Notes: generated by a model not told the origin, from the letters alone. Counted from the first letter of the stretch, positions 1-5,936 are shown. The stretch: 10,073 nucleotides of DNA from Deltaproteobacteria bacterium (GCA_027004315.1 JALTHV010000170.1:1-10073), one strand, 5' to 3'. Numbers and translations are program-made.

Positions 1-29
1 TCTGATCCTGGTACAGATCTTGATGGTTT

Positions 30-154
30 ATGATTATTGGTAGAATGGACCTCTACCAAGAGGCCATGGATAGCATGAGGACCTTGAAAAAACAGAGTAT
101 TATGTGTGCCCTGTGTGCGGTGTTAATTCAAAGAAATTTTTTAAAGTAAATTAA
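30..154 (+). pseudogene. Decayed C-terminal remnant of a rubrerythrin-like gene
   Basis: The reading frame from 30 gives a helical stretch including MDLYQEAMDSMRTLKK. A one-base shift at the A6 run (87-92) then gives TEYYVCPVCGVNSKKFFKVN, ending at TAA 152-154. The second part has the YVCPVCG knuckle typical of the rubredoxin-like C-terminus of rubrerythrins, and LYQEAM resembles the helix that normally precedes it. The two halves join only if one A is added or the ribosome slips -1. Upstream in the first frame there are stops at 3-5 and 21-23, so the rest of the gene is either broken or in yet another frame. Rubrerythrins are non-haem di-iron peroxidases of anaerobes. A sequencing error in the homopolymer could explain the shift but not the upstream stops. 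Only 46 bases separate it from the ferritin-like gene, so both may once have formed an oxidative-stress operon. Confidence 0.45.
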
Positions 155-200
155 CCGGTTATTGATAAGAGCAGAACAAAACCATAAGGAGAGCTTACCC

Positions 201-1055
201 ATGGAGAAACAGATCTTGATTGACAGGTTGAACAGGGATCTTGCCGATGAACATGCAGCAATCATACGTTATCTCGTTCACGGCTATATGGAAGGAGAAG
301 ATACCCCCCTTGGTGCGAGCCTGGTATCCATTTCCAGGGAAGAGATGTGGCATTTTCACTGGCTGGGGATGATCATAGGCAGACTCGGAGGTGAACCCAA
401 TTTCATGCCGGCTCTCTACCCCTATGATCCAACTAGCCGGGCCACCATGCTCAGGTCCTACATCGAATATGAAGAGAGGTTGATTCCCCACTATGGCGGA
501 GAGGCGGAAAAGGCGGACGATCCCCATATCAGGCGAGTCCTCGAGAGAGAGGCGTGGGAATCGGCTATCCACGCCAGAAAGTTTCAAAGGAAATTGGACA
601 AGTTGAGCCCTGAGGAGGCATCTGGCCTCCCTAGGGAAGAAATGGGACTGCCTCGAGGACTGCTGGACAGTTTGCAGGCAGAGGTCACTATAAAATATAC
701 AGAAATGTTGCAACACCTCCGCACCTCCTGGGTCTTTCAGAGAGAAGGATCCACGGGCTGGAAAATCATGGACCAGGCCATGGAAAAGATGAAACAGCTT
801 GCGCACTTTACTGAAGAGATTGCAGAAAATGGCATTGTCCCAAAATTCGAGCCCGGCGAGATAGACAGGAGCAATGCCATTGGGCAGGCCCTGAAAAAGG
901 CATTGGAGGATGTTTGGACAGCCAGGGAGCACCACCTAAGGCTAAAAGAAGACAGTGAAGTCAAAAAGCATTCAGGCCTTGTCATCAATCTGGACCTCAC
1001 AGTCCAGCAGGAAGAATATCAGGGTGCAGAAATCGAGGACTGGTTACAAAAATAG
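201..1055 (+). CDS. Tandem ferritin-like (di-iron) domain protein
   Basis: A soluble protein of 284 residues. ATG 201 is chosen because AAGGAG (186-191) lies 9 bases upstream; a longer TTG start at 162 would add 13 residues and has no ribosome site. The first four-helix domain (about residues 5-135) carries candidate metal ligands E17, E47/E48 with H51 (EEMWH), E91/E92, and E120 with H124 (ESAIH), the spacing seen in ferritin/bacterioferritin-type di-iron sites. A second helical repeat (about 155-260) has E161, H202 and E205/E206 but a less complete ligand set, so it may not bind iron. The protein is much longer than bacterioferritin (about 160 residues). By family it could oxidise or store iron or protect from oxygen; the exact reaction is unknown. 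It sits next to a rubrerythrin remnant, which fits oxidative-stress defence. A 10-bp palindrome (TAACCGGTTA, 152-161) lies upstream and could be an operator. Confidence 0.8.
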   Translation: MEKQILIDRLNRDLADEHAAIIRYLVHGYMEGEDTPLGASLVSISREEMWHFHWLGMIIGRLGGEPNFMPALYPYDPTSRATMLRSYIEYEERLIPHYGGEAEKADDPHIRRVLEREAWESAIHARKFQRKLDKLSPEEASGLPREEMGLPRGLLDSLQAEVTIKYTEMLQHLRTSWVFQREGSTGWKIMDQAMEKMKQLAHFTEEIAENGIVPKFEPGEIDRSNAIGQALKKALEDVWTAREHHLRLKEDSEVKKHSGLVINLDLTVQQEEYQGAEIEDWLQK

Positions 1056-1124
1056 ATATCCACAACTTTGGCCGTTGCATAATCTGGGTATATATTATAT
1101 TGGTAGTGTCTAATTAGATTAGGT

Positions 1125-1275
1125 GTAAACTTCTCAATAACTCAGGGCAAGGTGCATGGATTCCGGTTTCCTCCGGTATGACGTTTGGATGTAACTTCTC
1201 GTCATTTCTTCAAAAACAGGAATCCAGTACATAGTCGCAGAATGTAATCTGCTCCAACTTATTGGGGATAGGGTG
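1125..1275. repeat. Possible decayed copy of the GTAA-ended palindromic element
   Basis: The spacer between the ferritin-like gene and the Rdx-like gene (1056-1342) contains no convincing gene. At 1125-1140 it has GTAAACTTCTCAATAA, one inserted base away from the termini of the two intact elements in this window, and the following bases (CTCAGGGCA) loosely resemble end B. At about 1254-1274 there is CTCCAACTTATTGGGG, similar to the reverse complement of end A. No target duplication is visible. The interior is occupied by another repeat (1157-1227). The left end is a good match. The right end and the overall assignment are weak. Confidence 0.35.
1157..1227. repeat. Inverted pair of degenerate TGGATTCC...ATGACG repeats
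   Basis: The stretch 1157-1183 (TGGATTCCGG...GGTATGACG) and the stretch 1200-1227 (CGTCATTTC...GGAATCCAG) are imperfect reverse complements. Each resembles the small dispersed repeat with ends CGTCATTCC and GGAATCCAG that is frequent between genes in many proteobacterial genomes. The pair could form a hairpin in RNA. Between them sits GTAACTTCTC (1191-1200), the first ten bases of end A of the mobile elements found elsewhere in the window, so repeats of different families appear nested here. Confidence 0.55.
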
Positions 1276-1342
1276 TATTTCTTCCTTAAGAAAAAGATAT
1301 TTCTCTAATAACAGCCTGTTTGCTATAAAGGGAGATAATTGA

Positions 1343-1588
1343 ATGAGCAGGGCAAGAATTGAATTTTGTGGAGTTTGTGCTGGTTATAGACAGGAGGCAG
1401 AGATACTCCAAAAGATGTTAACTGAGCAGGGGATAGAAGTAGAGGCGGTAGAGGCAGGCCGAGGTCATTTCTATGTCTATCTTGATGGGAAACTCATATT
1501 CTCTGTCAAAAAAATAAAGAAATATCCACGGGCAAAGGAGATTTTTGAGCTTATTAAGCAGGAAATAAATATTCATCCCAAAACATAA
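1343..1588 (+). CDS. SelW/Rdx-family thioredoxin-like protein (Cys form)
   Basis: A small cytosolic protein of 81 residues. Near the N-terminus it has CGVC (C9 and C12) within EFCGVCAGYRQEA. This is the CxxC (or CxxU) redox motif of the SelT/SelW/SelH (Rdx) family, and here both positions are encoded as cysteine (TGT). The family pattern continues: an amphipathic helix with LQKML, then strands around GRGHFYVYLDGKLIF, then a charged segment ending in YPRAKEIFELI, equivalent to the family's G-x-F-x-V and FPxxxEI blocks. Length is normal for the family. Start ATG 1343 has AGGGAG (1329-1334) 8 bases upstream. Family members are thought to act in thiol redox chemistry, but the substrate is not known. 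It stands alone between two repeat-rich spacers and is probably transcribed by itself. Confidence 0.75.
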   Translation: MSRARIEFCGVCAGYRQEAEILQKMLTEQGIEVEAVEAGRGHFYVYLDGKLIFSVKKIKKYPRAKEIFELIKQEINIHPKT

Positions 1589-1633
1589 AAACGAATTGCA
1601 TCAGATATGATGTTCTCGCAAAAAGTCCTTTTC

Positions 1634-1709
1634 TCACGCAAAGGCGCAAAGCTCGCAAAGGCAATCTATTGTTATTAAAAAGATTTTGCGTCTTGGCGAG
1701 TTTGCGTGA
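1634..1709. repeat. Inverted repeat of the TCACGCAAAG dispersed family
   Basis: TCACGCAAA at 1634-1642 is exactly complementary to TTTGCGTGA at 1701-1709. The flanking bases (GGCGCAAAGCTCGCAAAG on the left, TTTTGCGTCTTGGCGAG on the right) continue the pairing imperfectly. The arms contain the CGCAAAG unit repeated two to three times. This resembles a small repeat family scattered between genes in many bacterial genomes. In RNA it would form a hairpin of about 25 imperfect pairs with an AT-rich loop, upstream of dapA. Confidence 0.6.
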
Positions 1710-1716
1710 TATTTTA

Positions 1717-1733
1717 GTAACTTCTCAAGAAGG
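1717..1733 (+). repeat. Fossil element terminus running into the dapA ribosome site
   Basis: The sequence GTAACTTCTCAAGAAGG begins with the same twelve bases as end A of the element at 2787 (GTAACTTCTCAA). The alignment continues with gaps into GGAGGTCA, which resembles GGAGGTGTCA of end A in the second element. The interior of the element would lie to the right, in the 5' part of dapA. No matching second end or target duplication is seen, so this is at best a remnant. Confidence 0.4.
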
Positions 1734-1737
1734 AGGT
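1730..1737 (+). promoter_or_regulatory. Strong Shine-Dalgarno site of dapA
   Basis: AAGGAGGT lies 8 bases before ATG 1746 and is a near-perfect anti-16S match. It fixes the dapA start even though this leaves an N-terminal extension of about 19 residues. It overlaps the fossil element end at 1717-1733. Confidence 0.8.
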
Positions 1738-1745
1738 CAATTATT

Positions 1746-2681
1746 ATGACAAACGGGACCCAAATAGACAAAAATGAAGAAGGTACAGGAAATAGACAAA
1801 AAAAACGGATCGGTGGGGCAATTGTTGCCATAATAACTCCTTTCAAGGACGGGGACTTGGATGAGGAGGCCCTTAAGGCACTTATCGAATGGCACATAGA
1901 TTCAGGGACCCACTGCATAGTACCATGTGGCACTACTGGGGAGTCAGCTACCCTGAGCCACGAAGAACACATGAAGGTGGTGGAGACAACCATAAGGGTC
2001 GTGGACGGACGCATACCAGTGGTCGCCGGCACAGGCTCTAATTCCACAAAAGAGACCATAATGCTTACCATGCATGCAAAGAGTGCTGGGGCAGATGCGG
2101 CTCTGGTGATTACACCCTATTATAACAAACCTAGCCAAGAGGGGCTGTACCGGCACTTTATGACTGTAGCAGACGAATGCAAGTTTCCCATGATACTCTA
2201 CAATGTGCCTGGGCGTACAGGAGTAAACATGCTTCCTGATACAGTGGCACGTTGTGCCAAGAATGAATATATCGTCGGGATCAAGGAGGCTACAGGAAGC
2301 CTCAGGCAGGTAGCAGATGTGATCAAATCATGTCCTAAGGACTTTACAGTGCTCTCTGGAGACGACTTTACTGCCTTCCCCACTCTGGCAATTGGGGGCA
2401 AGGGAGTCATCTCTGTAGCATCAAATGTGATGCCTAAAGAGATGGCCGCTATGATGAATGCTTTTGAGAAGGGCGACCTCACAGAGGCCCGTAGACTGCA
2501 TTTCGAGTTATTTCCGCTCTTTAAGGCCCTCTTCTATGAAACAAATCCCGTGCCGGCCAAGACTGCTCTTGCAATGATGGGGAGGATTCCATCGGGCGAG
2601 GTGCGTCTTCCCCTGGCACCCATGAGTGATGCCAATAAGGAGCGGCTAAGACGGGTATTACAGGACCTCAATTTAGTGTAA
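1746..2681 (+). CDS. dapA: 4-hydroxy-tetrahydrodipicolinate synthase
   Basis: This cytosolic class I aldolase condenses pyruvate with aspartate-semialdehyde, the first step specific to diaminopimelate and lysine. It has 311 residues against about 292 in E. coli. The surplus is a polar, lysine-rich N-terminal tail (residues 1-20) before the TIM barrel starts at GGAIVAIITPF. All key residues are visible: CGTTGES with T63/T64, TPYYNKPSQEGLY with Y125/Y126, the catalytic Y152 and substrate-binding R157 in YNVPGRTG, and the Schiff-base lysine K180 in GIKEATG. The pattern GGKGVISVASNV near residue 220 is also family-typical. The start is set by a strong ribosome site at 1730-1737. It heads a dapA-dapB-dapL group, but a 255-bp inserted element and palindromic repeats now separate it from dapB, so co-transcription is uncertain. 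Confidence 0.96.
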   Translation: MTNGTQIDKNEEGTGNRQKKRIGGAIVAIITPFKDGDLDEEALKALIEWHIDSGTHCIVPCGTTGESATLSHEEHMKVVETTIRVVDGRIPVVAGTGSNSTKETIMLTMHAKSAGADAALVITPYYNKPSQEGLYRHFMTVADECKFPMILYNVPGRTGVNMLPDTVARCAKNEYIVGIKEATGSLRQVADVIKSCPKDFTVLSGDDFTAFPTLAIGGKGVISVASNVMPKEMAAMMNAFEKGDLTEARRLHFELFPLFKALFYETNPVPAKTALAMMGRIPSGEVRLPLAPMSDANKERLRRVLQDLNLV

Positions 2682-2683
2682 AA

Positions 2684-2776
2684 GATAGGCTGTAGGCCAT
2701 AGTCTATTAGCCTGTTAGGTTAAAAAATCCAACTAACAGCCTATAGCCTAATAGACTAACTTAACAGCCTGATAGG
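2684..2776. repeat. Nested palindromic TAACAGCCT/AGGCTGTTA repeat after dapA
   Basis: Immediately after dapA there are nested complementary segments: AGGCTGT (2687-2693) with ACAGCCT (2764-2770), TAGTCTATTAG (2700-2710) with CTAATAGACTA (2748-2758, eleven perfect pairs), and TGTTAG (2713-2718) with CTAACA (2733-2738). The unit ACAGCCT and its complement recur four times. In RNA this gives a long hairpin that could protect the dapA 3' end or slow transcription. No clear T-tract follows, so it is not a textbook intrinsic terminator. Confidence 0.6.
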
Positions 2777-2786
2777 AAGAAAGGAA

Positions 2787-3041
2787 GTAACTTCTCAATA
2801 AGTAGAGGCTTCATTTTGGTAACCGACTACAGGGTGCTTCTTTTGGAAACGATTTGCGTTAGCCCTGTAGTTTTCTTGGTTTTTGCAGCATTGGAAACCC
2901 TGGCTCCGGAGCGCAGCGGAGGAGAACAGGAAGGGTCCTATGCTGCAAAAACCTTAGAAAACAAAGGGTGAGAGCATGTTGGAAAAAGAAGCACCCTGTG
3001 ATCGGTTACATCGAAGTTGCCAAGACCTATTGAGAACTTAC
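2787..3041 (+). mobile_element. IS66-type MITE, copy 1 (255 bp, between dapA and dapB)
   Basis: A non-coding element bounded by GTAACTTCTCAATAAGT (left, end A, 2787-2803) and CCTATTGAGAACTTAC (right, end B, 3026-3041). The termini differ at base 5 and are otherwise complementary for 14 bases. It is flanked by GAAAGGAA (2779-2786) and GAAAGGAG (3042-3049), an 8-bp target duplication with one mismatch. Sub-terminal inverted repeats follow: GTAACCGA (2819-2826) with TCGGTTAC (3002-3009), and a perfect 15-bp pair at 2830-2844 and 2984-2998. An inner pair lies at 2871-2890 and 2941-2961. Nearly the whole element can fold back on itself. No plausible transposase is encoded, so it must be mobilised in trans. 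GTAA ends with 8-bp duplications are the hallmark of the IS66 family; that family assignment is an inference. Confidence 0.8.
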
Positions 3042-3043
3042 GA

Positions 3044-3050
3044 AAGGAGG
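3044..3050 (+). promoter_or_regulatory. Shine-Dalgarno site of dapB inside the target duplication
   Basis: AAGGAGG precedes ATG 3055 by four bases. It starts two bases inside the 8-bp direct repeat flanking the inserted element (3042-3049), so the element inserted exactly at the dapB ribosome site and target duplication kept that site intact. Confidence 0.7.
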
Positions 3051-3054
3051 AGAT

Positions 3055-3855
3055 ATGGTCCAAGCCATAGTAGCTGGTGCAGGTGGCCGGATGGGTGGCC
3101 GTATTATCAATATGATCTATAAGACCGAAGGTATTGCTCTTGCCGCGGCGTTTGAACGTCCGGGCAGTCCTGCTGTTGGGCAGGATGCAGGAACGGTTGC
3201 CGGGTCCACACCACAGGGAATAACTATAGCGGATGGCCTTGATTCCATAATAGATCAGGGTGATGTTATTATAGATTTTACCGTAAGCAAGGCCAGCCTT
3301 GAACACGCACGTACTGCGGCCTCCCACAAAAAACCCATAGTAATAGGTACTACTGGGTTGACTACTGATGAACTTAAGGAAATCAGGGAATTGGCAAAGG
3401 GCTTCCCCTGTGTACTTGCTCCAAATATGAGTGTGGGAGTCAATCTCCTTTATAAACTGGTTGAGACCGCGGCCAAGGCCCTTGGGGATGACTATGATGT
3501 CGAAATTGTTGAGGCACATCACAGGATGAAGAAGGATGCCCCAAGCGGCACGGCCCTCCAGTTGGGCAGGGTAGTTGCTGCCTCCCTGGGCAGGGATTTT
3601 GAGAAAGTGGCGGTATTTGAGAGGCATGGCTCGATTGGTGAACGGGGCAAGAAGGAGATCGGCATCCAGACCATTCGGGCCGGAGATATAGTTGGTGAAC
3701 ACACTGTGCTCTTTGGCGGTACAGGTGAACGTATCGAATTGGTACACAGGGCCTCAAGCCGGGATACGTTTGCAAAAGGGGCGGTGAGGGCAGCCCTCTG
3801 GGTTGTCAGACAGCCTGCTGGTTTCTATGATATGCAGGATGTCTTGGGATTTTGA
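3055..3855 (+). CDS. dapB: 4-hydroxy-tetrahydrodipicolinate reductase
   Basis: This enzyme reduces the DapA product to tetrahydrodipicolinate with NAD(P)H in the cytosol. It has 266 residues, close to the usual 270. The N-terminal Rossmann domain starts at once with GAGGRMGG (residues 8-15), followed by the nucleotide-binding IDFT (73-76) and GTTG (98-101) loops and the APNMSVGVN hinge (122-130). The C-terminal tetramerisation and catalytic domain carries EAHHRMKKDAPSGTA, with the conserved H155/H156 and K159 and the substrate-binding SGT loop. Start ATG 3055 has AAGGAGG just upstream. Its own leader is interrupted by a 255-bp element, so its promoter must lie in or beyond that element or be shared with dapA. 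dapL follows after 77 bases. Confidence 0.96.
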   Translation: MVQAIVAGAGGRMGGRIINMIYKTEGIALAAAFERPGSPAVGQDAGTVAGSTPQGITIADGLDSIIDQGDVIIDFTVSKASLEHARTAASHKKPIVIGTTGLTTDELKEIRELAKGFPCVLAPNMSVGVNLLYKLVETAAKALGDDYDVEIVEAHHRMKKDAPSGTALQLGRVVAASLGRDFEKVAVFERHGSIGERGKKEIGIQTIRAGDIVGEHTVLFGGTGERIELVHRASSRDTFAKGAVRAALWVVRQPAGFYDMQDVLGF

Positions 3856-3932
3856 GAAGAATATATCATGGCCATGAATCAAGGATGTAGTGAGGGATTG
3901 TAGAGGAATTTATTCACGATGAGGCATCTCCT

Positions 3933-5096
3933 ATGACTTTCAAAAAATCTGACAGATTACAACAGCTCCCGCCATATCTGTTTGTGGATCTCGATAGAAA
4001 AAAGACCGAGGTCCAGGCAAAGGGGGTAGACGTCATAGACCTGGGTATAGGCGATCCGGACCTCCCGACGCCCAGGTTTATAGTAGAGCGTATGATGGCA
4101 GCCGTCCAGGAGGCCCGATATCACCGTTATCCCTCCTCTCTTGGCAGGGCCTCGCTCCGTAAGGCGGCTGCCAACTGGTGCAAAAAGAGATTTGGCCTCT
4201 CCTTTGACCCGGAAAGCGAGGTAATTGTCCTTATAGGATCAAAGGAAGGAATAGCACACTTCCCCCTTGCCTTTGTAAACCCTGGGGATGTAGTTTTGGT
4301 ACCTACACCTGCTTATCCTGTCTATCATATAGGCACCTTGTTTTCTGGCGGTGAGACTTACTACCTGCCATTGACTGCTGAAAACGATTTTCTCCCGGAT
4401 CTCGATGCCATCCCAGGGGATGTCCTGAAGAGGGCGAGGATTCTGTGGCTCAATTATCCCAACAATCCCACTGCAGCAACAGCCCCGCCGGAGTTTTTTG
4501 CCAAGGTAGTGGACTTTGCAGAGAGACACGGCATCATAGTGTGCCATGATGCTGCCTATAGTGAGATGACATACGATGGATACCGTGCCCCTAGTTTTCT
4601 TGAGACCCCAGGGGCCAGAGGCCTAGGGGTGGAGTTTTATTCGCTGTCAAAGACCTACAATATGACCGGGTGGCGTATAGGCTTTGCTGTTGGCAACCCG
4701 GATATGATTGCTGCGCTGAAACAGGTGAAGTCAAATATAGACTCCGGACAGTTTGGGGCCATACAGGAAGCCGCTATTGCAGCACTTGAGAGTGATCAGT
4801 CCTGTGTCCGTGAGATGCAGGATATATACACACGGCGCAGGAATACCTTGGTTACAGGCCTTCAGGCACTGGGCTTCGATGCCCCTCTCCCCAAGTCTAC
4901 ATTTTATGTCTGGCTCCGAGTACCTGGAGGCTACACGTCCCAGGCCTTCAGTGCGCTACTCCTTGAACAGGCAGGGGTACTCTGTACGCCCGGAAATGGT
5001 TTTGGTGATGCGGGGGAGGGCTATGTACGTATGGCATTGACTGTGCCAAGAAATCAGATGCAAGAGGTCATCCAGAGGCTTGAGGCAATCCTGTGA
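3933..5096 (+). CDS. dapL: LL-diaminopimelate aminotransferase
   Basis: A PLP-dependent fold-type I aminotransferase of 387 residues. It converts tetrahydrodipicolinate plus glutamate directly to LL-diaminopimelate, replacing the DapD-DapC-DapE steps. Visible hallmarks are the N-terminal DVIDLGIGDPDLPTP (33-47), YHRYPSSLGRASLR, NYPNNPT (174-180, the PLP-contacting Asn), DAAYSEM (206-212, Asp and Tyr of the PLP pocket), SLSKTYNMTGWRIG with Schiff-base lysine K240 and phosphate-binding R248, and R366 in GYVRMAL for the substrate carboxylate. The start ATG 3933 has only a modest GAGG (3921-3924). Family alone would allow another class I aminotransferase, but the position after dapA-dapB makes DapL very likely. 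Its stop overlaps the folK start by four bases (GTGA), suggesting translational coupling. Confidence 0.92.
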   Translation: MTFKKSDRLQQLPPYLFVDLDRKKTEVQAKGVDVIDLGIGDPDLPTPRFIVERMMAAVQEARYHRYPSSLGRASLRKAAANWCKKRFGLSFDPESEVIVLIGSKEGIAHFPLAFVNPGDVVLVPTPAYPVYHIGTLFSGGETYYLPLTAENDFLPDLDAIPGDVLKRARILWLNYPNNPTAATAPPEFFAKVVDFAERHGIIVCHDAAYSEMTYDGYRAPSFLETPGARGLGVEFYSLSKTYNMTGWRIGFAVGNPDMIAALKQVKSNIDSGQFGAIQEAAIAALESDQSCVREMQDIYTRRRNTLVTGLQALGFDAPLPKSTFYVWLRVPGGYTSQAFSALLLEQAGVLCTPGNGFGDAGEGYVRMALTVPRNQMQEVIQRLEAIL

Positions 5097-5620
5097 CACG
5101 AGCCTGGAAGAGGGCCTACATAGGTCTGGGGGCCAACCTTGGAAAGAGACGTGAGAACTGTACTAAGGCCCTTGAAATCCTGTCTGTAGACCTAAATATT
5201 GAGGTCCTTCGTTGCTCTCGCTGGTACGAAACCGAACCTGTGGACATAGATACACCACGATGGTTTATAAATGGCGTGGCAGAGATAGAGACAGCCCTTG
5301 GTCCGAGGGACTTGGTCTACGAGTTGTCTGAAGTCGAAAAGTCCCTTGGGCGAGATCGCTCGGCAGGTAGAGACAGACCCATTGATCTGGATTTGCTCTA
5401 CATGGATGGGGTATTTATCAGAGGCTCCAATCAGGGGATCCAGGTGCCACATCCCCGTCTTTCTAGCAGGCGCTTCGTGCTGGTCCCATGGTCCGAGCTT
5501 GCCCCCGACCTCATACTCAGGCCGTGGGGTAAAAGAGTCTCGGAGTTACTGGGCGACCTCCCTGAAGATGGCCCTACAGTCCGCGAGCTGGAGGGCAGGC
5601 TGACAAAAAGGAGGGCCTAG
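5093..5620 (+). CDS. folK: 6-hydroxymethyl-7,8-dihydropterin pyrophosphokinase
   Basis: HPPK transfers pyrophosphate from ATP to 6-hydroxymethyl-dihydropterin in folate synthesis. It has 175 residues, slightly longer than the E. coli enzyme (about 159), with the excess at the C-terminus. The family order is complete: YIGLGANLG (9-17), RWYETEPV (43-50), FINGVAEIET (58-67), the Mg-binding IDLDLLY (97-103, D98 and D100), and VPHPRLSSRRFVLVPWSELAPD (starting at 118). One oddity: the usual GPR before xxDLD reads RDR here, so the signature is slightly off while the metal-binding aspartates remain. It starts at GTG 5093 overlapping the dapL stop, with GAGG at 5082-5085. A five-base gap separates it from the YHS-domain gene. 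It is probably part of the dapB-dapL-folK transcription unit. Confidence 0.93.
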   Translation: MTRAWKRAYIGLGANLGKRRENCTKALEILSVDLNIEVLRCSRWYETEPVDIDTPRWFINGVAEIETALGPRDLVYELSEVEKSLGRDRSAGRDRPIDLDLLYMDGVFIRGSNQGIQVPHPRLSSRRFVLVPWSELAPDLILRPWGKRVSELLGDLPEDGPTVRELEGRLTKRRA

Positions 5621-5625
5621 TTACC

Positions 5626-5889
5626 ATGCGCATTATCATCTTCCTTGCCTTCTGTCTGGCAGTCTACTATATCATAAAGGGGTACTTCAAAGATCAGGGC
5701 CTGCAGAGAGGGCGGAGACCCGATCCCAGACATCCACCTACCATAACAGATGAGCTGGTTCAGGACCCGGTATGTGGGGTCTATTTTCCCAAAAAGGATG
5801 CCCTATCCCTTATCTGGAAAGGAAAGACCTACTATTTCTGTAGCAAAGAATGCAGGCAAAAATTCCGGGAGCAAAATCTTGAGTCCTAA
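5626..5889 (+). CDS. Membrane-anchored YHS-domain protein
   Basis: A small protein of 87 residues. Residues 2-18 (RIIIFLAFCLAVYYIIK) form one hydrophobic helix, either a membrane anchor or an uncleaved signal. A basic, proline-rich linker follows (about 28-38). Residues 42-82 form a YHS/TRASH-like metal-binding domain with DPVCGVYFPKKDAL, YYFCSKEC and a trailing KFRE; the likely ligands are C50, C72 and C76. Such domains are found with metal transport and metal-sensing proteins, but the role of stand-alone copies is not established. AAGGAGG (5608-5614) lies 11 bases before ATG 5626. It follows folK by five bases, so it is likely co-transcribed, and it ends the transcription unit before the AT-rich gap. 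Confidence 0.8.
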   Translation: MRIIIFLAFCLAVYYIIKGYFKDQGLQRGRRPDPRHPPTITDELVQDPVCGVYFPKKDALSLIWKGKTYYFCSKECRQKFREQNLES

Positions 5890-5936
5890 TCAAGGCCTAA
5901 CTGATTACCCCAAAGATTTATAACGTCCAGTTTATC

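Noticed and set aside
195..935. Minus-strand frame of 246 codons opposite the ferritin-like gene
   Set aside because: The plus-strand protein has a ribosome site and metal-ligand motifs; the antisense product resembles nothing.
1324..1329. TATAAA as a -10 box before the Rdx-like gene
   Set aside because: Transcription would begin after the Shine-Dalgarno site, and no matching -35 is present.
1366..1380. Selenocysteine (TGA) in the SelW-like protein
   Set aside because: Both positions of the CxxC motif are TGT, so no recoding is needed.
2938..3747. Long minus-strand frame of 269 codons over dapB
   Set aside because: It is antisense to the fully supported dapB gene, has no recognisable domain, and begins inside the inserted element; it arises from dapB codon structure.
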